NCBI GenBank assembly: GCA_028686075.1
Contig: JAQUCT010000010.1
Span: forward strand, 1-42,337
Reading direction: 5' to 3'
Length of the DNA stretch: 42,337 bases
Source of the DNA: Bacillota bacterium
GTDB lineage: Bacteria > Bacillota > Clostridia > Ch29
The translations under genes were made by a program, and so were the position numbers. The first letter of the stretch is position 1. Every line of letters begins with the position of its first letter. Of the stretch, positions 9,382-18,695 are shown one piece after another. Under the pieces are notes generated by a model, which worked only from the letters and a program-made list of their open reading frames with translations, did not search any database and was not told the origin of the DNA.

Positions 9382-10020
9382 ATGAGGATTCCGGGGCATA
9401 TAGGTATTATCCCGGACGGAAATAGAAGATGGGCATTGGAAAAGGGCCTACACAAGGAAATGGGGTACGCAAAGGGCCTTGACCCAGGGCTTAAGCTTTT
9501 TACCCTATGCAGGGACCTCGGTGTCCAGGAGCTTACCTACTACGGATTTACAATGGACAATACAAAAAGGCCGTCGGTACAGACCTGCGCCTTCACCAAG
9601 GCCTGCATAATGGCGGTGGAACTACTGGCTACGCAGGATGCAGACCTGCTTGTGGTTGGCAATACCGATTCGTCCATGTTCCCGAAGGAACTACTTAATT
9701 TTACCCGCAGGACAACCATGGGTAAGGGGGGCATGCGGGTTAATTTTCTGGTTAACTACGGCTGGGAATGGGACCTAAACAACCTTATGGGAATCAGAAA
9801 ACCAATAGACCTTAAAAAACATCTGAAATCCAGTGACGTATCCCGGGTTGACCTCATTATACGTTGGGGCGGCAGGAGGAGACTGAGCGGATTTTTGCCG
9901 GTACAGTCCATATACTCGGACTTTTATGTGATAGAGGATTACTGGCCGGACTTTAAGCCGGATCACCTTTACTCAGCCCTCCAGTGGTACGATAAGCAGG
10001 ACATAACGTTGGGTGGATAA
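9382..10020 (+). CDS. Divergent undecaprenyl diphosphate synthase-like (cis-prenyltransferase family) protein
   Basis: IPGHIGIIPDGNRRWA (family DGNRRWA motif) and RLSGFLPVQSIYSDFYVIEDYWPDF near the C-terminus; 212 aa. Confidence 0.75.
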   Translation: MRIPGHIGIIPDGNRRWALEKGLHKEMGYAKGLDPGLKLFTLCRDLGVQELTYYGFTMDNTKRPSVQTCAFTKACIMAVELLATQDADLLVVGNTDSSMFPKELLNFTRRTTMGKGGMRVNFLVNYGWEWDLNNLMGIRKPIDLKKHLKSSDVSRVDLIIRWGGRRRLSGFLPVQSIYSDFYVIEDYWPDFKPDHLYSALQWYDKQDITLGG

Positions 10021-10024
10021 AATT

Positions 10025-12400
10025 TTAAAACGAGCAGTGCTCGGTCCTTGTTATTATCTCGTCCTGCAGCTCTTTGCTCAGGTTGTTGAAATAGTCGCTG
10101 TACCCCGCCACCCTGACAATAAGCCCACCGTAGTTCCCGGGGTTATTCTGGGCATCCCTCAGCGTATCAGCACTAACCACGTTAAACTGTATATGATGCC
10201 CTTCCAATCTGAAGTAGGACCGGATAAGGTGGGTAAGTTTTTCAAGGCCCTCCTCCCCCTCCAGCACCTGGGGAGAAAATTTTTGGTTGAGCAGCGTACC
10301 ACCAGTCTTTATGTGGTCCATCTTGGAGGCAGACTTGATAACCGCCGTCGGCCCGTTCCTATCCGCCCCCTGTACCGGCGAGATGCCCTCGGACAGGGGA
10401 TAGGCCGCCCTGCGGCCGTCGGGGGTAGCTCCCGTTACAGAACCAAAATATATGTGGCAGGTGGTGGGCAGCATGTTTATCCGGTAACTGCCACCCTTTA
10501 GGTTCTTCCTGCCGTCCACCAGCCCAAAGAATGTTTGGAAAACCGATACCATTAAATAATCGGCGTAATCGTCGTCGTTCCCGTACCTGGGCGTTTTGTT
10601 AACAAGCAGCTGCCTTATCTTCTCATGACCTTTGAAATCGTCTCCAAGTGCTTCTAGCAACCCTTCCATGGTCATTGTTTTGTTATCGAATACATGGTAC
10701 TTTACTGCCGACAGGCAGTCAGTTATGGTACCTATTCCCACTCCCTGTATATAGTTGCTGTTGTACCTGGCACCCCCCGCGTTGTAGTCCTTCCCCTTCT
10801 TTATGCAGTCATCCACAATAATGGAAAGGAAGGGTGCCGGCATATTGGTAGCGTACAGCTTTTCTATTATGTTGTTGCCCCGTATCTTGATATCCAGGAA
10901 ATGACGCATCTGCTTTTCAAAGGCTTCAAACAGCTGGTCGTAGCTCTCAAAGCTTGCCGGGTCTCCGGTTTCCAGCCCTATTCTTTTGCCGGTTCTGGGG
11001 TCGGTGCCGTTATACAGGGTTATCTCCAACACCTTGGGTATATTGAAATAGCCGGTGAGTATATAGGCCTCCTTGCCAAAGGTGCCAATCTCGACACAGC
11101 CGCTGGTGCCGCCGCACCTTGCATCCTCAATTGTCTTGCCCTGGCGCATAAGTTCTTTTACAACCGCATCGGTATTGAACACCGAAGGGAAGCCCATACC
11201 CATACGGATTACCTCGCAGGCTTTTTTGACAAACCTGTCGGGGTTTTTCTGGCTCACCTGAACATTGGTGCTGGGTTGCAGTATCTTCATATCGCCTATA
11301 ACTTCAAGCAGCATATAGGATACCTCGTTTACCCCGTCCGAGCCATCGGGTTTTATCCCGCCTATGTTTATATTGGCAAAATCGGTATAGGTTCCGCTTT
11401 CAGCCAGTGTTACACCCACCTTGGGCGGGGCGGGCTGGTTGTTGAATTTTACCCAAAAGCATTCCAGCAGTTCCAATGCCCTCTCCCGGGTCAGCGTACC
11501 CTCCCCTATACCCTTTTTATAGAAGGGATACAGGTGCTGGTCCAGTTTGCCCGGGTTAAAAGAATCCCATGTGTTCAGCTCTGTTATTACGCCGATGTGA
11601 ACAAACCAGTACGCCTGTAGTGCCTCCCAAAAATTCCTGGGAGCATGGGCTGGAACATGGGAGCAAACTTTCGCTATCCTTTCCAATTCCTTCTTTCTTA
11701 CCGGGTCCTTTTCATCTGCAGCCAGTTCCGCAGCCTTTTCCGCGTGCCTGTTAGCATAGGCAATAATGGCATCGGCACAAAGTCGCATTGCCTTAAGCTG
11801 CTCCTGTTTTTCGTAGGCCTCAGGGTCGTTAAGGTAGTCAACGCTTTGGAGGCTTTTTTCTATGTCAGCTTTAAAGTCAAGGAAACCCTTTTTGTATATC
11901 TTCCCGTCGGCAACGGTATGCCCAGGGGCCCTCTGTTCCATAAACTCGGTAAAGATGCCTGCGTTATAGCAGTCCAGCCACTCGTTCGACATGTGGCCGA
12001 ATATTTTTTCCCTTATGGAGCGTCCCTTCCAGTAGGGTATTATTTTATCTCTTTGTATATCCTTTACTTCATTGCTTACTTTGAAAAAAATCTTGTCACG
12101 GTCGTCTATTATCTCCAGGTCCTCTACTGTATGGCAGCATAATTCCGGATAGGTAGGCGTTGCCTGGGGGCCGAGCCCCCTTTCTCCTACTATAAGCTCG
12201 CCGGGGTTTATGCATATCGCCTTGTTCTCCATAAGGTGCTTGAAGGTAAGGGCCCTTAGCATTGGCACCGACACTTTTCCCGAGTACTCTTTATAGGCCT
12301 CTGTAACAAGCACCGCCCGTTCGATTGATATACACGGTACCGTTTCGATGCTCTGCTTCCTTAAGCTTTTTACCCTTCCGTTCATGTTTTCAACCTCCAA
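10025..12400 (-). CDS. hypD: Glycyl radical enzyme, most likely trans-4-hydroxy-L-proline dehydratase (HypD-like)
   Basis: 791 aa; catalytic GGTSGCVEIGTFGKEAYILTGYFN (Cys-X-Glu) and C-terminal glycyl radical motif RVAGYSDYFNNLSKELQDEII. The sequence resembles my recollection of HypD more than PFL or GD; unverified by alignment. Confidence 0.7.
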   Translation of the reverse strand: MEVENMNGRVKSLRKQSIETVPCISIERAVLVTEAYKEYSGKVSVPMLRALTFKHLMENKAICINPGELIVGERGLGPQATPTYPELCCHTVEDLEIIDDRDKIFFKVSNEVKDIQRDKIIPYWKGRSIREKIFGHMSNEWLDCYNAGIFTEFMEQRAPGHTVADGKIYKKGFLDFKADIEKSLQSVDYLNDPEAYEKQEQLKAMRLCADAIIAYANRHAEKAAELAADEKDPVRKKELERIAKVCSHVPAHAPRNFWEALQAYWFVHIGVITELNTWDSFNPGKLDQHLYPFYKKGIGEGTLTRERALELLECFWVKFNNQPAPPKVGVTLAESGTYTDFANINIGGIKPDGSDGVNEVSYMLLEVIGDMKILQPSTNVQVSQKNPDRFVKKACEVIRMGMGFPSVFNTDAVVKELMRQGKTIEDARCGGTSGCVEIGTFGKEAYILTGYFNIPKVLEITLYNGTDPRTGKRIGLETGDPASFESYDQLFEAFEKQMRHFLDIKIRGNNIIEKLYATNMPAPFLSIIVDDCIKKGKDYNAGGARYNSNYIQGVGIGTITDCLSAVKYHVFDNKTMTMEGLLEALGDDFKGHEKIRQLLVNKTPRYGNDDDYADYLMVSVFQTFFGLVDGRKNLKGGSYRINMLPTTCHIYFGSVTGATPDGRRAAYPLSEGISPVQGADRNGPTAVIKSASKMDHIKTGGTLLNQKFSPQVLEGEEGLEKLTHLIRSYFRLEGHHIQFNVVSADTLRDAQNNPGNYGGLIVRVAGYSDYFNNLSKELQDEIITRTEHCSF

Positions 12401-13292
12401 TCTTTACACTCAGTCCGTATCCGACGAATACCTTTCCAATACTTTCTACGTACTCCTTCGAGGGTTCCCGCACATCCGCAACCCTGTACTCCCTTCCCAG
12501 TCTTCCGTATTTGTCTATGCCGGTTCTGTGATAGGGAAGTATATTTACATCCTTTATATTAATTGAAGAAATAAACTGTGCCGTTTCATGTATGTTGGTC
12601 TGGTCATCGTTTATCCCCGGCACCAGCGGAATCCTTATATTTATATTATTATGAATCCAGGCCAGTTTCCTCAAGTTTTCCAGGATAACCCTGTTTGATA
12701 CACCGACGGTTTTTGTATGTACTGCATCGTCCATATGCTTAATATCATAAAGAAACAGGTCGGTGATACCTGAAACCGCCGATAATATTTCCCAGTTTGC
12801 ATAACCCGAAGTGTCAACGACGGTATGGATATCCCTCTTCTTACACTCCTTCAGGAGACTTTTAAGAAACTCCGGCTGCATAAGTGGCTCCCCGCCCGAA
12901 AATGCCACTCCCCCGCCCGACTGGTCGTAAAAAATCAGGTCCTTTTCTATTTCCTTCATTACGTATTCGGAAGTCACCGCCTTCCCTATTATTTCAAGAG
13001 CGGTAGCGGGACATACCCTTGCACAGGCCCCGCAGCAGCTGCACTTATCCTCGTCAATAATCGGAGGTGTGTTTTCTGGAAGAATCGCATCCTCGGGACA
13101 GGCCTTAGTGCAATCGCCGCACCCGATACACCTTTCCTTCCATAAAACGAGCTGAGGACCATACCTCTGGCTTTCCGGGTTGTGGCACCACCAGCAGCTT
13201 AGAGGGCAACCCTTTAGAAAAACGGTTGTACGGATACCCGGCCCGTCGTGGATGGAATATTTCTGAATGTTAAAAATCGTTCCTGTTGCCAT
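12390..13292 (-). CDS. Glycyl radical enzyme activating enzyme (radical SAM)
   Basis: GPGIRTTVFLKGCPLSCWWCHNPESQ (radical SAM CxxxCxxC), two ferredoxin-like clusters CIGCGDCTKACP and CSCCGACARVCP. Likely start MATGTIFNIQKYS. Overlaps and precedes the GRE. Confidence 0.85.
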   Translation of the reverse strand: MATGTIFNIQKYSIHDGPGIRTTVFLKGCPLSCWWCHNPESQRYGPQLVLWKERCIGCGDCTKACPEDAILPENTPPIIDEDKCSCCGACARVCPATALEIIGKAVTSEYVMKEIEKDLIFYDQSGGGVAFSGGEPLMQPEFLKSLLKECKKRDIHTVVDTSGYANWEILSAVSGITDLFLYDIKHMDDAVHTKTVGVSNRVILENLRKLAWIHNNINIRIPLVPGINDDQTNIHETAQFISSINIKDVNILPYHRTGIDKYGRLGREYRVADVREPSKEYVESIGKVFVGYGLSVKIGG

Positions 13293-13400
13293 AAAGTACC
13301 CCCAACTATGGAAATCCCACCGCCCAAGGAAACGGTTCTCTCGAACAAGGGACGGTTCATTGTCCACCTTTTATCTTTAAGTAAAGCAATAATCATACCA

Positions 13401-13570
13401 ATTATATATAACGCATTAATAATATTACATTCTTTTATCTGTCATTCCGAAGAAGCGAAGCCCAAAGAATCTTACTTGGAGATAGACATTTAGCTATAGC
13501 AAGATCCTTCGCTATCGCTCAGGATGACACACTAGGAGAAATAAAGTCTTAAGCACGTTGTATATATTTA
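13401..13570. mobile_element. MITE-like element, copy A (about 170 bp)
   Basis: Left end ATTATATATAACGCATTAATAATATTACATT; right end AAGTCTTAAGCACGTTGTATATATTT (imperfect inverted termini); internal REP-like arms GTCATTCCGAAGAAGCGAAG...CTTCGCTATCGCTCAGGATGAC. Confidence 0.65.
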
Positions 13571-13908
13571 ATAGTTGGTAGTTCGCAGCTCATCGCTCCT
13601 GACCCGGGAGCTTATCAATCGGGGACATTCCTATGGCTTCTCACTTCACACATCGCAATTCGGTGTGTCCCCTTTCCTCCGCATCCCAATTGCGGGACAA
13701 ATGGTATATCAATAATGAGCTGTTGTCCTAATATCGGGACGCCATCATTACATAAAAACTACATTTCACCAACGTAGTTCCTGTTCTACCTTAGCTGCCA
13801 GTACCACCGCCAGCGAGGTAAGCTCTAATATATCGTCCCGGTCTTCCTTTGTATCTCTCAAAGAATCCCTCCACCTTAGGTGATATTTCAAAGTATTTGT
13901 CCATTTAT

Positions 13909-13942
13909 AAAAAAGGCACCGGGAGAGTTCTCCCCCGACACC
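13909..13942 (-). terminator. Rho-independent terminator of the liv operon
   Basis: On the minus strand GGTGTCGGGGGAG-aact-CTCCCGGTGCC-TTTTTT, just after the livF stop. Confidence 0.8.
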
Positions 13943-13955
13943 TTTATCGGTCTTG

Positions 13956-14672
13956 CTAATGCCCCAGATACGCCTTTACAATGCTGTCGTCTTTACTGAG
14001 CTTATCCGCGTCCCCTTCCATGACTATTTCGCCAGTTTCCAGCACGTACCCCCTATCGGCCAGTTTAAGCGCAACCTTTGCGTTCTGCTCCACAAGCAGT
14101 ATTGTGGTTCCCCTATCGTTTATCGTTTTGATAATATCCATTATACCCTGAACTATTATAGGAGCGAGGCCCATAGAAGGCTCATCAAGGAGTACTATTT
14201 TCGGGTCAGGCATAAGTGCGCGCCCTATGGCAAGCATCTGCTGCTCGCCGCCGGATAAAAGTCCCCCCATTTGTTTGCGCCGTTCCGCAAGAACGGGAAA
14301 CAGCTCGAACACGTTTTCAATCCTTCGCTTTCTTTCTGCATCATCCTTCAGAGTAAAGGAAGCAAGCTCCAGGTTTTCGGTAACGTTAAGTTCCTTGAAA
14401 ATTCTTCTTCCTTCCGGGACATGTATAACTCCCATCTCGACTATCGAGTGGGGCGGAGCATTTGTGATGTCCTTGCCGTAGAATTCCACCTTTCCGCCGC
14501 AGGCCGGCACCAGGCTGGAAATTGTTTTTAAGGTGGTACTTTTCCCCGCACCGTTTGAACCAAGAAGCGTTACTATCTCCCCTTCCCGGATATCCAGGCT
14601 GATACCCTTTAGCGCATATATCTGCCCGTACCGGGTTTCAAGATTTTTCAGGGAAAGGACTACTTCACTCAT
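13956..14672 (-). CDS. livF: Branched-chain amino acid-type ABC transporter ATP-binding protein
   Basis: Walker A LLGSNGAGKST, signature LSGGEQQMLAIGRALM, LVEQNAKVALKLADRGYVLETG. Confidence 0.85.
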   Translation of the reverse strand: MSEVVLSLKNLETRYGQIYALKGISLDIREGEIVTLLGSNGAGKSTTLKTISSLVPACGGKVEFYGKDITNAPPHSIVEMGVIHVPEGRRIFKELNVTENLELASFTLKDDAERKRRIENVFELFPVLAERRKQMGGLLSGGEQQMLAIGRALMPDPKIVLLDEPSMGLAPIIVQGIMDIIKTINDRGTTILLVEQNAKVALKLADRGYVLETGEIVMEGDADKLSKDDSIVKAYLGH

Positions 14673-15445
14673 ACTGCCGTCTCCTCCTCTTTCCCCAGAT
14701 ATGCTTCAATTACCCTTGGGTTATTTTGTACTTCCTGCGCGGTTCCCTCCGCAATTTTAGTACCATAGTCGATTACAAATATTTTCTCCGAAACCTTCAT
14801 CACAAGTCCCATATCGTGCTCAATAAGGAACACAGTAATCTTTCTTTCGTCCCGGATTCTCCTTATCAGCTCAATAAGCTGCATTTTTTCATCATAGTTT
14901 AACCCGGCGGCCGGTTCATCAAGCAGAAGGAGCTTTGGCTGAGTTGCCAGCGCCCTTGCCCACTCCACCCTTCTCTGGTCACCGTAGGGAAGGTTCTTTG
15001 CCAACCTGTTTTTAAAGTCCAATATGCCAACGAATTCCATGCATTCCAATGCTACATCCCTAATCCTTTTTTCCTCCGCCCTCTGGGCGGGAGGCCTTAA
15101 AATGGCCCCGGCCACACCGGACGATGCACGGCAGTGCATCCCCGACATAACGTTTTCCATAACCGTCAGATTTTTAAACAATCGGAGGTTCTGGAATGTC
15201 CTTGCCATCCCCAGGGCGGTTATTTTATGGGGTCTCAATTTTAATAAACTCTTTCCCTCAAAAAGTACGTCCCCTTCCTGGGGTTTATAGAAACCGGTCA
15301 GGCAATTAAATAGCGATGTTTTTCCCGCGCCGTTGGGCCCTATAAGACTCTCTATAGAACCCTCTTCGATTCCAAAGCTTACTTTGTTAACCGCCGTAAG
15401 TCCTCCAAACCTTAATGTTAAATCTTTAATATCTAGAATCATCAT
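14669..15445 (-). CDS. livG: Branched-chain amino acid-type ABC transporter ATP-binding protein
   Basis: LIGPNGAGKTSLFNCLTGFYKP, NLPYGDQRRVEWARALATQPKLLLLDEPAAGLN, LIEHDMGLVMKVSEKIFVIDYG. Confidence 0.85.
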   Translation of the reverse strand: MMILDIKDLTLRFGGLTAVNKVSFGIEEGSIESLIGPNGAGKTSLFNCLTGFYKPQEGDVLFEGKSLLKLRPHKITALGMARTFQNLRLFKNLTVMENVMSGMHCRASSGVAGAILRPPAQRAEEKRIRDVALECMEFVGILDFKNRLAKNLPYGDQRRVEWARALATQPKLLLLDEPAAGLNYDEKMQLIELIRRIRDERKITVFLIEHDMGLVMKVSEKIFVIDYGTKIAEGTAQEVQNNPRVIEAYLGKEEETAV

Positions 15446-15487
15446 TGTTCACCCCGTCCGAAATAAATTTTTCCCCTACGATAAGTT

Positions 15488-16504
15488 TTAGGTATTGCGT
15501 TCAGGCCACAGTCCCTGGGGACGGTAAATCATCAAAGCTAACAATACCACACCGAAAATTAGCATCCTGTACATCCCAATACCCCTGAAAACTTCGGGAA
15601 AAATAACCACCACAAATGCGCCGAGTATTACGCCCGGAATCTTTCCCATACCCCCGAGCACAACCGCTAGCAAAATCATAACCGACTGGGTAAACAGAAA
15701 GGATTCGGGTGAAATCGCAGTCATTTTAATGGCCATAAAGGAGCCTGCCAATGCTCCGAATACGGACCCGATAATAAAGGCAAGAAGTCGGACTGCAACC
15801 ACATTAATGCCCATTGCTTCGGCAGCGTCCTCATCCTCTCTTATACATTTCCACGCCCTTCCCAGTCTCGAATCCTGCAGCCTGTACGATACAAAAATCG
15901 CCAGAATAGCCAATACCAAAAAAGAGTAATAAAAATGGTCTATCCTTAACATAGCAATGCCAAAAAAACTGGGCCTGCTTATTCCGACCAGTCCGGTGGC
16001 CCGGCCGGTAATTTCCATGTTTCTGGCTGCCAGCCTGATTATCTCGCCGAAACCCAGCGTCACTATTGCAAGGTAATCACTTCTTAGTTTAAGGGTAGGC
16101 GCGCCTATTGCCAGTCCGGCGATTATCGCCATAACAACACTCACTGGCAGCGTAAGCCAAAAGCTTATCCCGTAATGTAAAATAAGAATTCCGGTTGTAT
16201 AGGCTCCAACGGCAAAAAAGGCCGCATAGCCAAGGCTAAGAAGCCCGGCAAATCCGACTATTATATTCAGACCAAGGCATACAACTACATTAAACCAGAA
16301 GGTTGTCATAACCTCCGTAATATACATGCTACTGTTTATAGGCAGGTAAATAAGCGCCGCAACGGCAACCGCCAAAACGCCGTAACGTACCTTTTTATCA
16401 TCAAACAACACATACAGCCTGTCAATAAGCTGTGCCAAAGGGTTTTTACGTTTTATAGCCGTCTGAGCAGATGCGCTCTGTAAGCATGTCTGTTTTTCTT
16501 TCAT
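15488..16504 (-). CDS. livM: Branched-chain amino acid-type ABC transporter permease
   Basis: LNIIVGFAGLLSLGYAAFFAVGAYTTGILILHYG, PTLKLRSDYLAIVTLGFGEIIRL, LGRAWKCIREDEDAAEAMGINVV. Confidence 0.85.
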   Translation of the reverse strand: MKEKQTCLQSASAQTAIKRKNPLAQLIDRLYVLFDDKKVRYGVLAVAVAALIYLPINSSMYITEVMTTFWFNVVVCLGLNIIVGFAGLLSLGYAAFFAVGAYTTGILILHYGISFWLTLPVSVVMAIIAGLAIGAPTLKLRSDYLAIVTLGFGEIIRLAARNMEITGRATGLVGISRPSFFGIAMLRIDHFYYSFLVLAILAIFVSYRLQDSRLGRAWKCIREDEDAAEAMGINVVAVRLLAFIIGSVFGALAGSFMAIKMTAISPESFLFTQSVMILLAVVLGGMGKIPGVILGAFVVVIFPEVFRGIGMYRMLIFGVVLLALMIYRPQGLWPERNT

Positions 16505-16509
16505 AGGCT

Positions 16510-17427
16510 CTACATCCTCTCGCTTTCTTTTTTACCCAAAAGCCCCGTTGGTTTGAATATCAAAATAAGTATTAATATTATAAAGGAAAATACATCCTTC
16601 CACGCCGAGCCAATAAAAGGGATCTGTGTTCCGAAGGATTCCAAAAGACCCAGCATCAGCCCGCCCAGCATAGCACCGGGAATTATTCCTATCCCGCCTA
16701 TAACTGCGGCGGTAAAGGCTTTAATTCCTATAACAAAGCCCATATAAAAATGCAGGCTTCCATAATAAACCCCCGCCATCATTCCCGCAGAGGCAGCCAG
16801 CGCAGTACCAACAAAAAAAGTAAGGGCTATTATTTTGTTGACGTTAACTCCCATAAGGCGGCAACAGTCACGGTCCATGGAAATTGCCCGCATCGCCTTT
16901 CCATACATGGTCCTTGTTATAAACAGATGAAGAATTAGCATGAGAATAACCGCCGCTACTATCAATATAGCCTGGGTATGGGTAATAAAAACGCTGCCTA
17001 TTGAAAATCCTTCATAACTCAACCCGGTTTTATAGGGCCGGTATTCGCCGGAAGTAACTACCATCGCAGAATTGTATAAAATCATTGAAACGCCCAATGC
17101 GGATATAAGAAGTGAAAGTCTTGGCGCCTCCCGCAATGGCTTGTAGGCAACCCTTTCTATTACGACCCCCAGCAGGCCAACTATTATCATAGTAATGAAC
17201 ATGGATACAATTATTCCAAGCCAGCCGTTACCAATGAAGGTTCCTCCAAAAAAAGTTAACAAAGATAAACTGCAAAAACCTCCCACCATATATATATCTG
17301 CATGGGCAAAGTTCAGCAGCCTTATAATACCGTAAACCATGGAATAGCCCAGGGCTACCAGCCCGTAAAAGGACCCCAAAAGCAAGCCGTTGAATAACTG
17401 TTGAATTACAATCTCTTGTAAAGACAT
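16510..17427 (-). CDS. livH: Branched-chain amino acid-type ABC transporter permease
   Basis: QQLFNGLLLGSFYGLVALGYSMVYGIIRLLNFAHADIYMVGGF. Confidence 0.85.
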   Translation of the reverse strand: MSLQEIVIQQLFNGLLLGSFYGLVALGYSMVYGIIRLLNFAHADIYMVGGFCSLSLLTFFGGTFIGNGWLGIIVSMFITMIIVGLLGVVIERVAYKPLREAPRLSLLISALGVSMILYNSAMVVTSGEYRPYKTGLSYEGFSIGSVFITHTQAILIVAAVILMLILHLFITRTMYGKAMRAISMDRDCCRLMGVNVNKIIALTFFVGTALAASAGMMAGVYYGSLHFYMGFVIGIKAFTAAVIGGIGIIPGAMLGGLMLGLLESFGTQIPFIGSAWKDVFSFIILILILIFKPTGLLGKKESERM

Positions 17428-17500
17428 AAGCTCACCCTTTCGTATATTGGAGGTATACGCAAGGCCGGGGGCAAAATGCCCCCGTCCTGCGCCAAAAGGT

Positions 17501-18670
17501 TTATTCTATTAGAGTCCATTTGCCTCCTTCACCTTTAAGAATCATGAAGTTGCTCTTCTCAAGCACGTTTTCCGGTGTAAAGGTGATAGTTGCACAAAGG
17601 GTTTCGAAGTTTTCGGTCGCTGCCAATGCATCACGAATTGCATCCGGGTCGGTGCTTCCCGCTCTTTCAATGGCATCCGCCAGTAGGTAGGTACCGTCAT
17701 AGGCAAGGCCTGCATAGGGGCCCGGCTCCTGATTGTGTTTCGTATTATACGCGGAAATAAACCTCTGTGCCGCCGGCAGATAGTCAACAACCGGGGGCGA
17801 TGTGCAGTATACGCCTTCGCCGGCTGCTCCGGCAATCTCCAGAAGTTGCACCGAACTGGAACCATCAGCAACGGTTATTTCACCGGTATAACCACCCTGA
17901 CGAAGCTGCATTATTAACATGGCACCATCGGCGTGATAGGCTGTCCAGTAGACCCCTTCCGCTCCCGAGGACCTAATCTTGGTAACGAGCGACGAGAAGT
18001 CCTGCTCGCCCTTGTTAACTACGTCATAGGCCACAACCTCATGGCCTCTGCTTAGCCATTCATCCCTTGTAAGCTCCGCTAAGTTCTCGGAGAAACCGTC
18101 TCCTTGGTGAACGAAGGCCAACTTGGAAACGTCAAGCCTTTCAAAGCAATTTGCCGCTGCATCCGCCTGATGATAGCCGGGGCTGTTTATCATAAATGCC
18201 CAGCCCGGGTTCTCTTTTATTAGCTCGGTAGAGTTTGCCGCTGTAATGATAAAGGGTACCTTAGCGTCCCCATAAATCTTCAGCGCGGGTATAGTTGCTC
18301 CGGAGCAGTAGCCCCCGAGTACAGCCACAACTTCGGAAGATACCAGCTTACTGGCTGCTGCAGTACACATCTGTGGGTCGCAGCCGTCATCACCCAGAGT
18401 GAATTTTAATTCCTTGCCTAGTATACCGCCTGCTGCATTTATCTCATCTGCTGCGATTTTCATCGCATTCTCCATATCCTGACCGTATGTTGCCTCCGAG
18501 CCGGTAACAGGTACCATTATGCCTACCAGTATTTCTCCGTCAAACTGCGGAGCCTCGGCTCCGTCCGGTTTTTCTTCGTCTCCAGCCGGTGGGGTGGGCG
18601 AGCATCCAAAAACTCCGGACGCTATAAGTACAACTGCAAACGCCAAAATCCAAAGTCTTTTTGCCATCAA
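17501..18670 (-). CDS. livK: Branched-chain amino acid-type ABC transporter substrate-binding lipoprotein
   Basis: Lipobox region VFGCSPTPPAG; ILVGIMVPVTGSEATYGQDMENAMKIAADEINAAGGILGKELKF. Confidence 0.85.
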   Translation of the reverse strand: MMAKRLWILAFAVVLIASGVFGCSPTPPAGDEEKPDGAEAPQFDGEILVGIMVPVTGSEATYGQDMENAMKIAADEINAAGGILGKELKFTLGDDGCDPQMCTAAASKLVSSEVVAVLGGYCSGATIPALKIYGDAKVPFIITAANSTELIKENPGWAFMINSPGYHQADAAANCFERLDVSKLAFVHQGDGFSENLAELTRDEWLSRGHEVVAYDVVNKGEQDFSSLVTKIRSSGAEGVYWTAYHADGAMLIMQLRQGGYTGEITVADGSSSVQLLEIAGAAGEGVYCTSPPVVDYLPAAQRFISAYNTKHNQEPGPYAGLAYDGTYLLADAIERAGSTDPDAIRDALAATENFETLCATITFTPENVLEKSNFMILKGEGGKWTLIE

Positions 18671-18695
18671 TCCTACCTCCTTAATTTAATTTGTT

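Noticed and set aside
10694-11620. 308-aa + strand ORF antisense to the glycyl radical enzyme
   Set aside because: Long, but entirely inside the well-supported hypD-like gene; composition is that of a reverse-frame artefact.
13441-13528. Possible CRISPR-like or tRNA-like repeats ('GTCATTCTGAGCGAAGCGAAG')
   Set aside because: Not regularly spaced, occurs as inverted REP-like arms inside the MITE-like copies; no spacers and no cas genes.
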